Below are positions 21,189 to 30,547 of a DNA stretch of 64,000 nt, piece by piece. The notes under the pieces are model-generated. The model was not told the DNA's origin. It did not search any database and saw only the letters and a program-made list of their open reading frames with translations. Both the position numbers and the translations under genes were made by a program. Origin of the DNA: Sinorhizobium fredii NGR234 (lineage in GTDB: Bacteria > Pseudomonadota > Alphaproteobacteria > Rhizobiales > Rhizobiaceae); contig NC_012587.1 of the NCBI RefSeq assembly GCF_000018545.1, forward strand, positions 1,674,001-1,738,000, written 5' to 3'. The first letter of the stretch is position 1; each line of letters opens with the position of its first letter.

Positions 21189-21214
21189 GTACATGTTTTG
21201 TTCTGTTTTGGCAA
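21189..21214 (-). promoter_or_regulatory. recA: Candidate LexA/SOS box upstream of recA
   Basis: On the minus strand the sequence contains GAAC-N7-GTAC (21189-21203), near the alphaproteobacterial GAAC-N7-GAAC form. It also contains an exact TTG-N11-CAA (21198-21214), a motif reported upstream of rhizobial recA. The two motifs overlap. The position and direction fit control of recA. Confidence 0.6.
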
Positions 21215-21360
21215 TGGCACTTCAAGCATTTGAATTATAATGGATATCTTCGGAGTGTTCGATTCCTGTTCACGGGATATTGTACACCATTTCCACATGT
21301 TGCGCGGCAGTTCAGTCCGGCTGCTCGCCATCGTGCCGATTCGCCGATAGAGGTGTTCAG

Positions 21361-22308
21361 ATGACGAAGCGGCAGATCACCGTTCTGGGCGGCGCCCATC
21401 TCGACCGGCGCGGCCGCATCGGTGGCATGACGGTGCCTGGAGCGAGCAACCCGGGAACGTGGTTCGAGGAAGCCGGCGGCGGAGGCTTCAACGCGGCGAG
21501 AAACCTCGCGCGTCTTGGCCATCGGGTGCGGATGATCAGCCCGCGCGGTGGTGATCGCGCCGGCGAGATGGTTGCAGCCGCGGCGACGGCTGCGGGCGTC
21601 ATCGATTGCCCGTTCACTTTTCTGGATCGGAACACACCCAGCTATACGGCGATCCTCGAAAACGATGGCAACCTGGTGATCGCGCTTGCCGACATGGATC
21701 TCTACGCGTTGTTCTCGCCGCGCCGCCTGCAGCAGCGCGCCACGCGCGAGCGCCTCGCAGCGAGCGATCTCGTGCTGATGGACGCCAACCTGCCGCCAGA
21801 GACACTGACGGCGCTCGTCGACGCAACCGCAGGATCGAACCGCATCCTCGCGGGCATCGCCGTTTCCCCGGCCAAGGTCGTCCGCTACCGCCAAAGCCTG
21901 GCCGGGCTCGATTTCCTCTTCATGAACGAGGCAGAGGCCCGTGCGCTGACCGGCGCCGAGGCTGCTGCCGTCGAAGAATGGCCGTCGCTGCTGCGTTCTC
22001 AGGGGCTTTCCGGCGGCGTGGTCACCCGCGGCGGCAAGGCTGCGGTAGCCTTCGACCGCAACAGCAACTGCCTCGCAGTGCCGCCCGCCCTGCCCGCGCT
22101 TGCCGACGTGACGGGTGCCGGAGACGCGCTCGCATCGGGCTTTCTCGCGGCCCGGCTTGGCGGCACCGGTCTCGCCGGGTGCCTGCGGCACGGCATCGCC
22201 GCGGCAGTCATAACGCTTCACTCACCATTCGCCGTCGCCGTGGAGATGTCGGCGGGCAATCTTGCCCGGGTGCTGGCTCTTGTGCCGGAGCCACAAATGC
22301 TGTCATGA
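21361..22308 (+). CDS. psuK: PfkB-family kinase, probable pseudouridine kinase
   Basis: A 315-residue ribokinase-fold sugar/nucleoside kinase. The N-terminal GGAHLDRRG and the Gly-rich PGGGGFNAARNLARLG-like segment (EEAGGGGFNAARNLAR) form the substrate site, and DVTGAGDALASGF is the anion-hole/catalytic-base motif. The assignment as pseudouridine kinase is inferred from psuG lying 72 bases downstream. The start at 21361 has AGAGGTG 8 bases upstream. Confidence 0.82.
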   Translation: MTKRQITVLGGAHLDRRGRIGGMTVPGASNPGTWFEEAGGGGFNAARNLARLGHRVRMISPRGGDRAGEMVAAAATAAGVIDCPFTFLDRNTPSYTAILENDGNLVIALADMDLYALFSPRRLQQRATRERLAASDLVLMDANLPPETLTALVDATAGSNRILAGIAVSPAKVVRYRQSLAGLDFLFMNEAEARALTGAEAAAVEEWPSLLRSQGLSGGVVTRGGKAAVAFDRNSNCLAVPPALPALADVTGAGDALASGFLAARLGGTGLAGCLRHGIAAAVITLHSPFAVAVEMSAGNLARVLALVPEPQMLS

Positions 22309-22380
22309 AAACTCCAGGCGGCCTGCAGAAAAGTGCACGGCAGTTTTCCGGCTCGCACCGCTCCCAATCATCAGAAGCGA

Positions 22381-23319
22381 ATGACCATGATAAAACCCAC
22401 CTCGCCCTTCTTGCCGATCGAATACTCCGATGAAGTCGCGGCCGCCAAGGCACGCGGCGCGCCGCTCGTGGCGCTGGAATCGACGATCATCACGCACGGC
22501 ATGCCCTATCCGGGCAATCTCGACATGGCGCGCAGCGTCGAGGCGATCATCCGCGACCAGGGGGCAGTTCCGGCCACAATCGCGGTCATCCACGGCGTCC
22601 TGCATATCGGCCTTGATGACAAGAAGCTGGAGGCGCTTGCGAAGACCCAGGGAGCCATGAAGTTGTCGCGCGCCGATCTTGCCTTTGCCCTTGCCGAGCG
22701 CCGCACCGGCGCCACGACGGTCGCAGCAACGATGATTGCGGCTGCCCGCGCCGGCATCAGCGTTTTCGCGACCGGCGGCATCGGCGGCGTCCACCGCGGC
22801 GCCGAATTGAGCTTCGACATATCCGCCGATCTGGACGAACTCGCCCGAACCGCCGTGATCGTCGTTTGCGCCGGCGCCAAAGCCATTCTCGACATTCCGA
22901 AGACACTGGAAGTGCTTGAAACCAGGGGCGTCCCGGTCGTCACCTATGACAGCGAAACCTTCCCCGCCTTCTGGTCGCGCGATTCCGGCATCAAGAGCCC
23001 GCTGATGCTGAACAGTCCCGCGGCAATCGCCAATTTCCAGCGGATGCGCGAATTGCTCGGCGTCGAGGGCGGCATGCTGCTCGCCAATCCGGTTCCGGAG
23101 GAAAGCGAAATCCCGCGTGAGGAGATGGAAATCTATATCGCAAGGGCGCTGGACAATGCGGCGAACGACGAGGTCTCGGGCAAGGCGGTGACGCCCTATC
23201 TGCTCGACAACCTCTACCACATGACCGAGGGTCGAAGCCTCGAGACCAACATCGCGCTCGTCGAGAACAACGCCCGCCTTGCTGCCGAAATCGCCGTCGC
23301 CTTGGCACAGGTGAAATAG
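22381..23319 (+). CDS. psuG: Pseudouridine-5'-phosphate glycosidase
   Basis: A 312-residue PsuG that cleaves pseudouridine 5'-phosphate to uracil and ribose 5-phosphate. The family-specific ALESTIITHGMPYPGN, TVAATMIAAARAGI and VFATGGIGGVHRG stretches are all present. The start at 22381 is used; the ATG at 22387 is a close alternative. With psuK upstream it makes a two-gene salvage route for pseudouridine from RNA turnover. No dedicated transporter lies beside the pair in this window. Confidence 0.93.
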   Translation: MTMIKPTSPFLPIEYSDEVAAAKARGAPLVALESTIITHGMPYPGNLDMARSVEAIIRDQGAVPATIAVIHGVLHIGLDDKKLEALAKTQGAMKLSRADLAFALAERRTGATTVAATMIAAARAGISVFATGGIGGVHRGAELSFDISADLDELARTAVIVVCAGAKAILDIPKTLEVLETRGVPVVTYDSETFPAFWSRDSGIKSPLMLNSPAAIANFQRMRELLGVEGGMLLANPVPEESEIPREEMEIYIARALDNAANDEVSGKAVTPYLLDNLYHMTEGRSLETNIALVENNARLAAEIAVALAQVK

Positions 23320-23375
23320 ATCAGGCGTGCGCCCGGCGCAGAAAGCGCCGGGCCATCCGGGGTTACGGCCAGACC

Positions 23376-25994
23376 TCAGGAATCCAGCATTTCGCGGACG
23401 GCGACCGCCAATTGCTTCAACGAGAACGGTTTCGGCAGGAAGCCGAACTTGGCATCGGCCGGCAGGTTGCGGGCAAAGGCGTCCTCCGCATAGCCCGACA
23501 CGAAGATGAACTTCAGGTTCGGGTATTTCTTCCTGAGTTCGCGCAACAGCGTCGGCCCGTCCATTTCCGGCATCACCACGTCCGAAACGACGATATCGAC
23601 CGCGCCGTCGAGCTCTTCCATGATATCGAGCGCTTCGATGCCCGACCCCGCCTCATGAACCGTATAGCCGCGCGTCTCGAGCATCCGCTTGCCGCCGCGG
23701 CGGACCGCTTCCTCATCCTCGACGAGCAAGACCACCGCAGAATCGCCGGTGAGATCCGCAGGCTCGCTCTGTGCCGCAGCTGCTGCGCCCGGTTCGCTTG
23801 CCGGCGCCGGAGTGGCAACGGCAGTCGCCTCACGCGAAGCGGGCTCCTCACGCGTCTCTGCGGTTTCCACATAACGTGGCAGCAGGATACGGAAAGTCGT
23901 GCCTTTGCCGACCTCCGAGTCCGGATAGATATAGCCACCCGACTGCTTGACGATGCCATAGACCATCGACAGCCCGAGGCCCGTACCCTTGCCGACCTCC
24001 TTCGTGGTGAAGAACGGTTCGAAGATCTTGTCCATGATCTCCGCCGGGATACCCGTGCCCTGGTCGGACACCTCCACCATGACGAAGTCGTCCTCCGGCA
24101 ATTCCCGACGTCCGAGCGGCGCGACGTCTCCCGCCGGCAGGTTTCGTGTCCTGAGCGTGATCGTTCCGCCGTCGGGCATGGCGTCGCGGGCATTGACGGC
24201 AAGGTTGAGCAACACCTGTTCGAACTGGCCGAGATCGGTCCTCACCGGCCAGAGGTCGCGGCCATAGTCCACCTCCACCTTGACATTGGTGCCGGTCATC
24301 CGATCGACGAGCATCCGGAGGTCGCCGATGACATCGGTGAGATTGAGAACGGTCGGGCGCATGGTCTGCTTGCGCGAAAAGGCGAGCAATTGCCGCACCA
24401 GGACGGCGGCGCGGTTGGCGTTCCGCTTGATTTCCATCAGGTCGGCAAATGTCGCGTCCGCCGGCCGCGCCGAAAGCAGTAGATGGTCGGCAGAAAGCAA
24501 TATGGCCGTCAGGACGTTGTTGAAGTCATGCGCGATGCCGCCGGCGAGCGTCCCGACCGCATTCATCTTCTGCGTCTGCGCCATCTGGTTCTCGAGCGCC
24601 TTCTGCTCGGTGATCTCAAGCGCATAGACGATCGCCGCCTCTTCCGGTGCCTGGTCGCTCTGGTCGATGACGGCATTCACGTAGAAACGGAAGTGGCGTC
24701 CTTCATCGGCCGGATGCAGCGAATCGATCGGCGCTATGTCGCCTTGCCGGTCCTTGGCAGCGGCGAGCGCCTCTTCGAGTTGGCCCCGCTCGGCGGCGTG
24801 CATGACCGCGTCGATCATGAGGCCGCGCTCGACGTCGTCCTGCGAAACGAGGCCGGCGAAGAGCTTCAGGAACGGGGCGTTGGTTCTGAGTATTCGGCCG
24901 TCGCCGTCCACCGAGGCTATGGCCATCGGCGTGTTGTTGAAGAAGCGCGTGAAGCGCATCGCCGCATTCGAGGCCGACTGATCACCGTCGTCGCCCTCGC
25001 GAGACATGACGATGGTCCTGCTTTCCCCGGGCGCACCGTCGCGGGTCGAGGAAACGCGATGGATCAGTCTTGCCGGCAGGCTCTGACCGTTCCCCTTGCG
25101 CAGGTCGAGATCCAGAACCTTGGTCTTCTTCAGACCGGGCTCGGCCTGCACGGATTGAATGAGCGCAAGTCCCTCGCCGGCGACGAGATCGGCAATGCTG
25201 ATCGTCCCCGGCTGGAACTTGGTGAGATCGATCCCCAGCCAATCGGCAAGCGTGGCGTTGATGTAGAAGATTTCGCCCTTGCGTCCGGCGGAGAAAAAGC
25301 CCGCCGGCGCATGGTCGAGATAGTCGATGGCGTTCTGCAGTTCCTTGAAGAAACGCTCCTGGTCGTCGCGCTCGGCGGTGATATCGGCGATCTGCCACAG
25401 ATAGAGCGGGTTGCTGTTGGCATCCTCCAGCGGCAGCACCCGCGCCTTCAGTCGAAACCAATGCGCTCCCGAGCCGGTCATCGCGCCATTTGCCAGCGGC
25501 TTCAGGAGGCGGAATTCCTCGTGCCCCTGCTTGCCCTCGTGCAGGCCGTTGGTCAGCCGGTAGATCGCCTCCGTCGCCTCTCTGTTGCGCGACAGGATGG
25601 TTTCCAGCGATTGGACGCCGGCGGCCCCTTTCGCGCCGGTCAGGGCGCCATAGGCCGCGTTCGCATAAACGATGCGCCCCTTGCGATCGGTGACCACGGT
25701 GCCGTCCTCATGGGCATCGAGAAAGGCGCGCGCCAGTTCATCCGGCCGCGACTGCGGCATGACCTCGATGAAACCGATCACCGACGAGACCAGGAAGAAT
25801 ATCCCGACCATCGCCAGCACGCCGAGGATGCCGAGGACGATTTCGTTCTCCAGCTGGTTCTTGAAGACGACGAAGGCCGCGGCAGACGCGGTCAATACGA
25901 TCGCCAGCACGATGATCCTGAACACGGTACCCGGCCGCACACCTCGGTCAACCACCGGCATCTGGTAATCACCTGACTGCCGCAATTTCGTCAT
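23376..25994 (-). CDS. cckA: Hybrid histidine kinase CckA
   Basis: An 872-residue sensor with two N-terminal membrane segments (about residues 24-46 and 53-77), then PAS-type domains, a HisKA core with [11 protein letters not shown] (His ~489), and an ATP-binding domain ([34 protein letters not shown]). A C-terminal receiver holds ILLVEDE-like acid residues ([14 protein letters not shown]) and [11 protein letters not shown] with Asp ~805. In alphaproteobacteria CckA phosphorylates ChpT, which feeds CtrA and CpdR. The start at 25994 has GGTGAGGA upstream. It diverges from the FliO-like gene. Confidence 0.93.
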   Translation of the reverse strand: MTKLRQSGDYQMPVVDRGVRPGTVFRIIVLAIVLTASAAAFVVFKNQLENEIVLGILGVLAMVGIFFLVSSVIGFIEVMPQSRPDELARAFLDAHEDGTVVTDRKGRIVYANAAYGALTGAKGAAGVQSLETILSRNREATEAIYRLTNGLHEGKQGHEEFRLLKPLANGAMTGSGAHWFRLKARVLPLEDANSNPLYLWQIADITAERDDQERFFKELQNAIDYLDHAPAGFFSAGRKGEIFYINATLADWLGIDLTKFQPGTISIADLVAGEGLALIQSVQAEPGLKKTKVLDLDLRKGNGQSLPARLIHRVSSTRDGAPGESRTIVMSREGDDGDQSASNAAMRFTRFFNNTPMAIASVDGDGRILRTNAPFLKLFAGLVSQDDVERGLMIDAVMHAAERGQLEEALAAAKDRQGDIAPIDSLHPADEGRHFRFYVNAVIDQSDQAPEEAAIVYALEITEQKALENQMAQTQKMNAVGTLAGGIAHDFNNVLTAILLSADHLLLSARPADATFADLMEIKRNANRAAVLVRQLLAFSRKQTMRPTVLNLTDVIGDLRMLVDRMTGTNVKVEVDYGRDLWPVRTDLGQFEQVLLNLAVNARDAMPDGGTITLRTRNLPAGDVAPLGRRELPEDDFVMVEVSDQGTGIPAEIMDKIFEPFFTTKEVGKGTGLGLSMVYGIVKQSGGYIYPDSEVGKGTTFRILLPRYVETAETREEPASREATAVATPAPASEPGAAAAAQSEPADLTGDSAVVLLVEDEEAVRRGGKRMLETRGYTVHEAGSGIEALDIMEELDGAVDIVVSDVVMPEMDGPTLLRELRKKYPNLKFIFVSGYAEDAFARNLPADAKFGFLPKPFSLKQLAVAVREMLDS

Positions 25995-26360
25995 CGGGTC
26001 CTCACCTGCTGGCGGGGTCGTCCGCCGCTATACCGGCACCCCGCTGACTTGCCGCGCCGCGCATCCTGCAGGCGCACAAGGGCCGCCGTAATCCTTTGAA
26101 TTGCCGCATAATTTATCCCCAAAACCGGCCCGGTTTAAGGTCCTATGCAGTTGCCGGCACCCGACAAGGCGTTGCGAGACTCGAATATGCCGCATCCGCT
26201 TCGTCGAACTGGAATCATCTTTAACAATCAGAGATAACAGCAGAAAGCGTCTCAGAGGAAGCGCAGCGGTCAATTCACAGGGAATGTCGGACGCAAGCTT
26301 GTCCCGGCCCGAAAAAAGCCGTCAAATGTTGCAATTCGACCGGGAAAAGGAGTTCAGCCC
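25995..26360. other. Divergent promoter region between cckA and fliO-like gene
   Basis: 366 bases with no convincing gene. It is AT-richer than its flanks near 26110-26130 and 26215-26235. It must contain both promoters, but no consensus box was identified with confidence. Confidence 0.4.
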
Positions 26361-27356
26361 ATGATGGAAACGTTGGTCGGGGACAACGGTAGCCGATTCA
26401 TCATCGCCGCCGGAGCTGTCGCCATCGGCCTCCTGTGCCTCGTGGCGGTGCTCTGGATCATGCGAAACAGACCCTCGTCTCCCTTCGTACGCGGCGGCAA
26501 GAACCGACAGCCGCGTCTTGCTGTGCTCGATGCCGCCGCCGTCGACACGCGCCGGCGCCTCGTCCTCGTCCGCCGCGACGACGTCGAGCATCTGATCATG
26601 ATCGGCGGCCCCACGGATATCGTCATCGAAAGCCGTATCGTGCCCGATGACGCGGCGGGACCAAGCCCCGTCCGCGCGACGACGGAGCAACAACCGCCGA
26701 AGGCCACGGTTTCGCCGGAACATTCCGCTGCAGGATCTCAGCCGATCCCGAGCCCCGCACGTGTAGAAACTGCAAAAATCGAACCCATACGGCCGGTGGC
26801 AACGGAGGAGTTGCCGCGCGCGGTACCCCGGGCACCAGAGCCAGCACCGAAGTCCGAGGCGACGCCGCCCCAGCGTCCTATTGCAGTCGAACCGCCGCCG
26901 CGGCCGCAACCCGTCGCCACCACCCCCCTGGCCGCACCGGCCATTTCTCCGGTACTCATCTCGGAGCCTCCCCAGGCAACCCTCAGTGGCCTTCGCGACC
27001 GCGTTCTTCCTGTAAACCAACCGCCACGCGACGAACGCTTTCCACAACCGGTGGCAGTGACGGCGGAACCGCCCCGATCCGTTCAGAGTCCACCCGCGCC
27101 GGCCCGGCCGGCCGAACCGGTCGCCGTAGACAAGTCGGCGGAATTCGAACGATTCCTCGATGCCGAAATCAGCGGCGATCTCCAGCGGCTTTCTCCGACG
27201 GTGGCTCCGAGACACGAAGTCCGCCCGGCGGCAGCCGCAAGCGCCCGTCAGGAACCGGTACTCGGCCCGGCATCAGACGACGCGCGCAAGGAAGAGACGA
27301 TCGAGGAAGAGATGAGCCGCATGCTCGCCGACATTTCCGCTGGTCGCAAGCCCTGA
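26361..27356 (+). CDS. FliO-like membrane protein with long Pro-rich tail
   Basis: A 331-residue protein. Residues ~12-34 form a membrane segment (FIIAAGAVAIGLLCLVAVLWIM), and residues ~50-95 resemble the FliO/FliZ domain (RLAVLDAAAVDTRRRLVLVRR, then VEHLIMIGGPTDIVIES). Residues ~100-290 are Pro/Ala-rich and probably disordered, and a short acidic C-terminal helix follows (EETIEEEMSRMLADISAGR). FliO helps assemble the flagellar export gate, but there is no flagellar gene nearby. The start has AAAGGAG 8 bases upstream. It could be a FliO paralogue with another export or envelope role. Confidence 0.65.
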   Translation: MMETLVGDNGSRFIIAAGAVAIGLLCLVAVLWIMRNRPSSPFVRGGKNRQPRLAVLDAAAVDTRRRLVLVRRDDVEHLIMIGGPTDIVIESRIVPDDAAGPSPVRATTEQQPPKATVSPEHSAAGSQPIPSPARVETAKIEPIRPVATEELPRAVPRAPEPAPKSEATPPQRPIAVEPPPRPQPVATTPLAAPAISPVLISEPPQATLSGLRDRVLPVNQPPRDERFPQPVAVTAEPPRSVQSPPAPARPAEPVAVDKSAEFERFLDAEISGDLQRLSPTVAPRHEVRPAAAASARQEPVLGPASDDARKEETIEEEMSRMLADISAGRKP

Positions 27357-27410
27357 CCTGCGGAGCACGAATGCCTGCTGCTTTCAGGATTGTGTCCCAA
27401 TAAGGCAAAG

Positions 27411-27441
27411 AAAAACGGCGCGGACAAGCCGCGCCGTTTTT
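27411..27441. terminator. Bidirectional terminator between FliO-like gene and dksA
   Basis: AAAAACGGCGCGG, ACAAG and CCGCGCCGTTTTT form a strong stem with A- and T-runs between convergent genes. Confidence 0.88.
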
Positions 27442-27460
27442 GTAAGTCTGGAGACCGAAA

Positions 27461-27880
27461 CTATTCGTCGCGATAGACCTTCTCGCGACGTTCGTGACGC
27501 TCCTGGGCTTCGATCGACAGTGTCGCGATCGGCCGGGCGTCCAGGCGCTTCAAGCCGATCGGCTCACCGGTTTCCTCGCAATAGCCGTAGGTACCTTCAT
27601 CGAGGCGCTGCAAGGCGGCATCGATCTTGGCGATGAGCTTCCTCTGACGATCCCGGGCGCGCAATTCGATCGCCCGGTCTGTTTCTGAGGAGGCTCGGTC
27701 TGCGAGATCTGGATGATTTGCGCTCTCCTCAGCGAGGTGATCCAGCGTCTCGCGGGCTTCGCGAAGGATATCGTTTTTCCAGGCATTCAGCTTTGCACGA
27801 AAATATGCCCGGTGATTGGCATTCATGAAATCCTCGTCCTCGGAGAGGACATAGGTACTAAGATCGATCTTCTCACTCAA
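27461..27880 (-). CDS. dksA: DksA-family RNA polymerase-binding regulator
   Basis: A 139-residue DksA with a coiled-coil N-terminal half (YFRAKLNAWKNDILREAR...) and a C-terminal zinc-finger-like fold. Only one of the four zinc cysteines is kept: YGYCEETGEP replaces the usual C-x2-C, and the second pair is Ser/Ala (ATLSIEAQERHE). Such Cys-poor DksA proteins are known in alphaproteobacteria. The start is a TTG at 27880, because AGGAG lies 7 bases upstream and 139 residues matches rhizobial homologues; an ATG-initiated form to 27943 would add 21 residues. It is expected to act with ppGpp at RNA polymerase's secondary channel. Confidence 0.9.
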   Translation of the reverse strand: MSEKIDLSTYVLSEDEDFMNANHRAYFRAKLNAWKNDILREARETLDHLAEESANHPDLADRASSETDRAIELRARDRQRKLIAKIDAALQRLDEGTYGYCEETGEPIGLKRLDARPIATLSIEAQERHERREKVYRDE

Positions 27881-27943
27881 CGCGATTCTCCTGAAGAACA
27901 TCTCATTGCGGCGGTGTATAGACCTATGAAGGGTCCGATTCAA

Positions 27944-28273
27944 GCCTCGCGGACGACACCTACGCTTATTTTAACAATGCTTGCATTCCAGGCTAACTGG
28001 CGAATATTTCATCAAAAATACACACGAAACGCTCCCTATAATATTCGCGGTGCCGCGCGACAACAAGCATCCGCCCCTCACCGTCCCCACATTCCGAATT
28101 GCGACATCCGGTATTCGACATGCCCCATCGCAATGGCATCGGGACTGTCGGATGAAAACAGTGGAGAACGGCTTGATCTTTATGCCCGCAGGGAGACAAG
28201 TTACCGGCGCGGCGGTATCCGGCGAACGACAGAGCTTCCCGGTGTCCCGGCGGCATCAGATTCGGATGGATAT
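27944..28273. other. Intergenic, partly AT-rich; no gene seen
   Basis: 330 bases between the divergent dksA and SixA-like genes. A TATAAT hexamer at about 28040-28045 is a possible -10 for the plus-strand gene, but no matching -35 was clear. Confidence 0.4.
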
Positions 28274-28807
28274 ATGCAAGACAGTGCTCCGGCCTTCCGC
28301 CTCATCCTCCTGCGTCACGCCCGGTCCGGCTGGGCCCTGCCTGGACAAAGGGATTTCGACCGTACGCTTGACGAGACCGGCTATGCCGAGGCGGAACTGA
28401 TTGCGCAAAGTGCTGCGGATCACGGGATATCCCCGGATCTCATCCTGTGCTCGACCGCAATGCGCTGCCGCCAGACCGCCGAACCGTTCCGCCGCACGCT
28501 CGGCGAAGATATCGACGTCCGCTACGTCGACCAGCTCTATGCCGGGCCTGCAGGGGTCTACACCGATCTGGTCGAGGCGCATGCCGATCAGGCGTCTCTG
28601 ATGCTGATCGGGCACAATCCAATGATAGAGGATGTTTTCCGTCACTTCCTCGGCGAGCAGCAATCCGCCACGGCATTGGCGAACGGCTATCCGCCCGCCG
28701 GATTGGCGGTCATCGATTTTTCTGCCCCTTCCGCAGTCGGCCGCATCTCGGCCGCGACGCTTTCGACATTGCTGCTCCCGGAGCCAGGCGAAGTCGCTAA
28801 GCGATGA
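28274..28807 (+). CDS. SixA-like histidine phosphatase
   Basis: A 177-residue histidine-phosphatase-superfamily protein. The catalytic LLRHARSGW (RHA variant of RHG) is near the N-terminus, followed by CSTAMRCRQTAEPF and LIGHNPMIEDV carrying the second catalytic His. SixA dephosphorylates HPt domains in E. coli (family knowledge). Stand-alone HPt and CckA phosphorelay genes are in this window, but a link is only inference. The start at 28274 has GGATGGA upstream; an in-frame extension back to 27713 runs through non-coding sequence. Confidence 0.85.
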   Translation: MQDSAPAFRLILLRHARSGWALPGQRDFDRTLDETGYAEAELIAQSAADHGISPDLILCSTAMRCRQTAEPFRRTLGEDIDVRYVDQLYAGPAGVYTDLVEAHADQASLMLIGHNPMIEDVFRHFLGEQQSATALANGYPPAGLAVIDFSAPSAVGRISAATLSTLLLPEPGEVAKR

Positions 28808-28904
28808 ACCTCGCCGCCTGAATCGCGAAACGCTCGATGGCATCCATCATTGCGTAGACGGAAACAGTTCCTATATCGCGAGACAGGTGGATGCCCGTAA
28901 CCCC

Positions 28905-28962
28905 CTACAGCGCCGCGCGCCTCATCAGGTAAGGTCGCTGTAGCACTTTGAATTGCTGCATG
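28905..28962. repeat. CTACAGCG dispersed palindromic repeat, copy 1
   Basis: Begins CTACAGCGCCGCGCG, closes with the complementary CGCTGTAG arm and continues CACTTTGAATTGCTGCATG. The internal stem is partly decayed relative to copy 2 at 32286-32350. It lies just after the SixA-like gene. Confidence 0.7.
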
Positions 28963-29059
28963 CCTTCGTCCTTAAATCGAGGTCGATTCAAGGAGACATG
29001 CAGGAGGGTACCGGCAGTAACGCCGGATCGATGCAACAATCCGCAAGGGGCGGTGACAT

Positions 29060-30547
29060 TTGGCGTCCTTACTGACGAGCTTCAAAGACGGCGCACTGAT
29101 CGCCATCGACAACCTCGCCGATCGTGCGGCCGGGCTCGTCAGCCCCTCCCTCCGGCTCGGCGTGACCGGGCTGTCGCGCGCAGGCAAGACCGTTTTCATC
29201 TCTTCCCTCGTGCACAACCTGCTGAACGGCGGACGCCTGCCGCTTTTCGAGCCGACCCGCTCCGGGCGAGTATCGAAGGTGAGGCTTGAGCCCCAGCCGG
29301 ACGACGCTGTCCCGCGCTTCCAATACGAGGATCATATCGCCGCTCTCGTGCGCGACCGCGTCTGGCCGGATTCGACGAGGGCGATCTCGCAACTGCGCAT
29401 CACCCTCGACTACGAAAGCGCAAGCGGGTGGAACCGGATGTTCTCCGCCGGGCGCCTGTCGATCGATATCGTCGACTATCCGGGTGAGTGGTTGCTGGAT
29501 CTGCCGCTGCTCGCCATGGATTTCCGGCAATTCAGCGAGACGACGGTCAAGCGGGCGCGGATCGGAGCACGGGCGGCGCTGTCTCGCGACTGGCTGGCCC
29601 TTGCCTCCGCGAGCGGAGGAGAGATGGCGGCCGACGAGGGCACCGCCCGGCGCCTGGCGGAAAGCTTCACCACCTATCTCAGAGCCTGCAAGGAGGACGA
29701 CCATTCGCTCTCCACCCTGCCGCCGGGCCGTTTCCTGATGCCGGGCGATCTCGAGGGGTCGCCCGCCCTCACCTTCTCTCCGCTCCCGAACCTGCCCGAG
29801 GGCCGGGCGCCGAAGGGATCGCTCTGGGCGATGATGGAACGGCGATACGAAGCCTACAAGACGCATGTGGTGAGCCCATTCTTCCGCGAGCACTTCGCCA
29901 GACTCGATCGCCAGATCGTGCTCGTCGACGCGCTGCAAGCCATCAACCGCGGACCGGAGGCATTGCGCGACCTGGAGCAGGCGCTGGCCGACGTGCTTGC
30001 CTGCTTTCGGCCGGGCACCAATTCCTGGCTCTCCTCCTTTCTCACCCGCCGGATAGATCGAGTGCTGATCGCCGCCACGAAGGCCGATCACCTTCACCAT
30101 GAGAGCCATGATCGGCTTGAGCGGATCGCCACGCGGCTCGTCGGCCGTGCCGCAGATCGTATCGGCATGAGCGGTGCCGGCCTCGAAGTCATGGCGCTCG
30201 CCTCGGTGCGGGCGACGCGCGAGGCAACGGTCAACCATGACGGACATCCACTGCCGGTCATTGTCGGCACGCCGATCGCCGGGGAGCGGATCAATGGAGA
30301 CGTCTTCGACGGAGAGAGAAAAACAGCGATATTTCCCGGCGACTTACCGGAAGATCCTGAAGTTCTTTTCGAGGGTATCGCCGGCGGTGGCATCCCGGCC
30401 CAAACCGAACATTCGATGCCGGAGTTGAATTTCGTGCGCTTCCGTCCCCCGCATCTCGAGGAGACGCGCGGCGGATTGAAGCTCTCCGTCCCCCACATCC
30501 GGCTCGACCGAGCCATGCAGTTCCTGCTTGGAGACCGACTTGCATGA
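29060..30547 (+). CDS. YcjX-family GTP-binding protein
   Basis: A 495-residue DUF463/YcjX protein. The P-loop GLSRAGKTVFISSL is near residue 38-50, the IDIVDYPGEWLLDLPLL segment fills the switch/DxxG role, and TKADH matches the guanine-specificity motif region. The start is a TTG at 29060 with AAGGGG about 9 bases upstream. YcjX is part of a stress-linked operon with YcjF-type membrane proteins in many proteobacteria; its partner follows with a 4-base overlap. Molecular function is not established. Confidence 0.87.
   Translation: MASLLTSFKDGALIAIDNLADRAAGLVSPSLRLGVTGLSRAGKTVFISSLVHNLLNGGRLPLFEPTRSGRVSKVRLEPQPDDAVPRFQYEDHIAALVRDRVWPDSTRAISQLRITLDYESASGWNRMFSAGRLSIDIVDYPGEWLLDLPLLAMDFRQFSETTVKRARIGARAALSRDWLALASASGGEMAADEGTARRLAESFTTYLRACKEDDHSLSTLPPGRFLMPGDLEGSPALTFSPLPNLPEGRAPKGSLWAMMERRYEAYKTHVVSPFFREHFARLDRQIVLVDALQAINRGPEALRDLEQALADVLACFRPGTNSWLSSFLTRRIDRVLIAATKADHLHHESHDRLERIATRLVGRAADRIGMSGAGLEVMALASVRATREATVNHDGHPLPVIVGTPIAGERINGDVFDGERKTAIFPGDLPEDPEVLFEGIAGGGIPAQTEHSMPELNFVRFRPPHLEETRGGLKLSVPHIRLDRAMQFLLGDRLA

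Noticed and set aside
21255..21282. GTTCGATTCC, which looks like a tRNA T-arm
   Set aside because: No 5-bp stem around the loop and no acceptor or anticodon arm at the right distance.
24483..25976. 497-residue plus-strand frame over cckA
   Set aside because: Antisense shadow of cckA; no ribosome site or family.
28060..28273. N-terminal extension of the SixA-like protein back to 27713
   Set aside because: The extension covers dksA antisense and AT-rich sequence, and does not look like the family's N-terminus.
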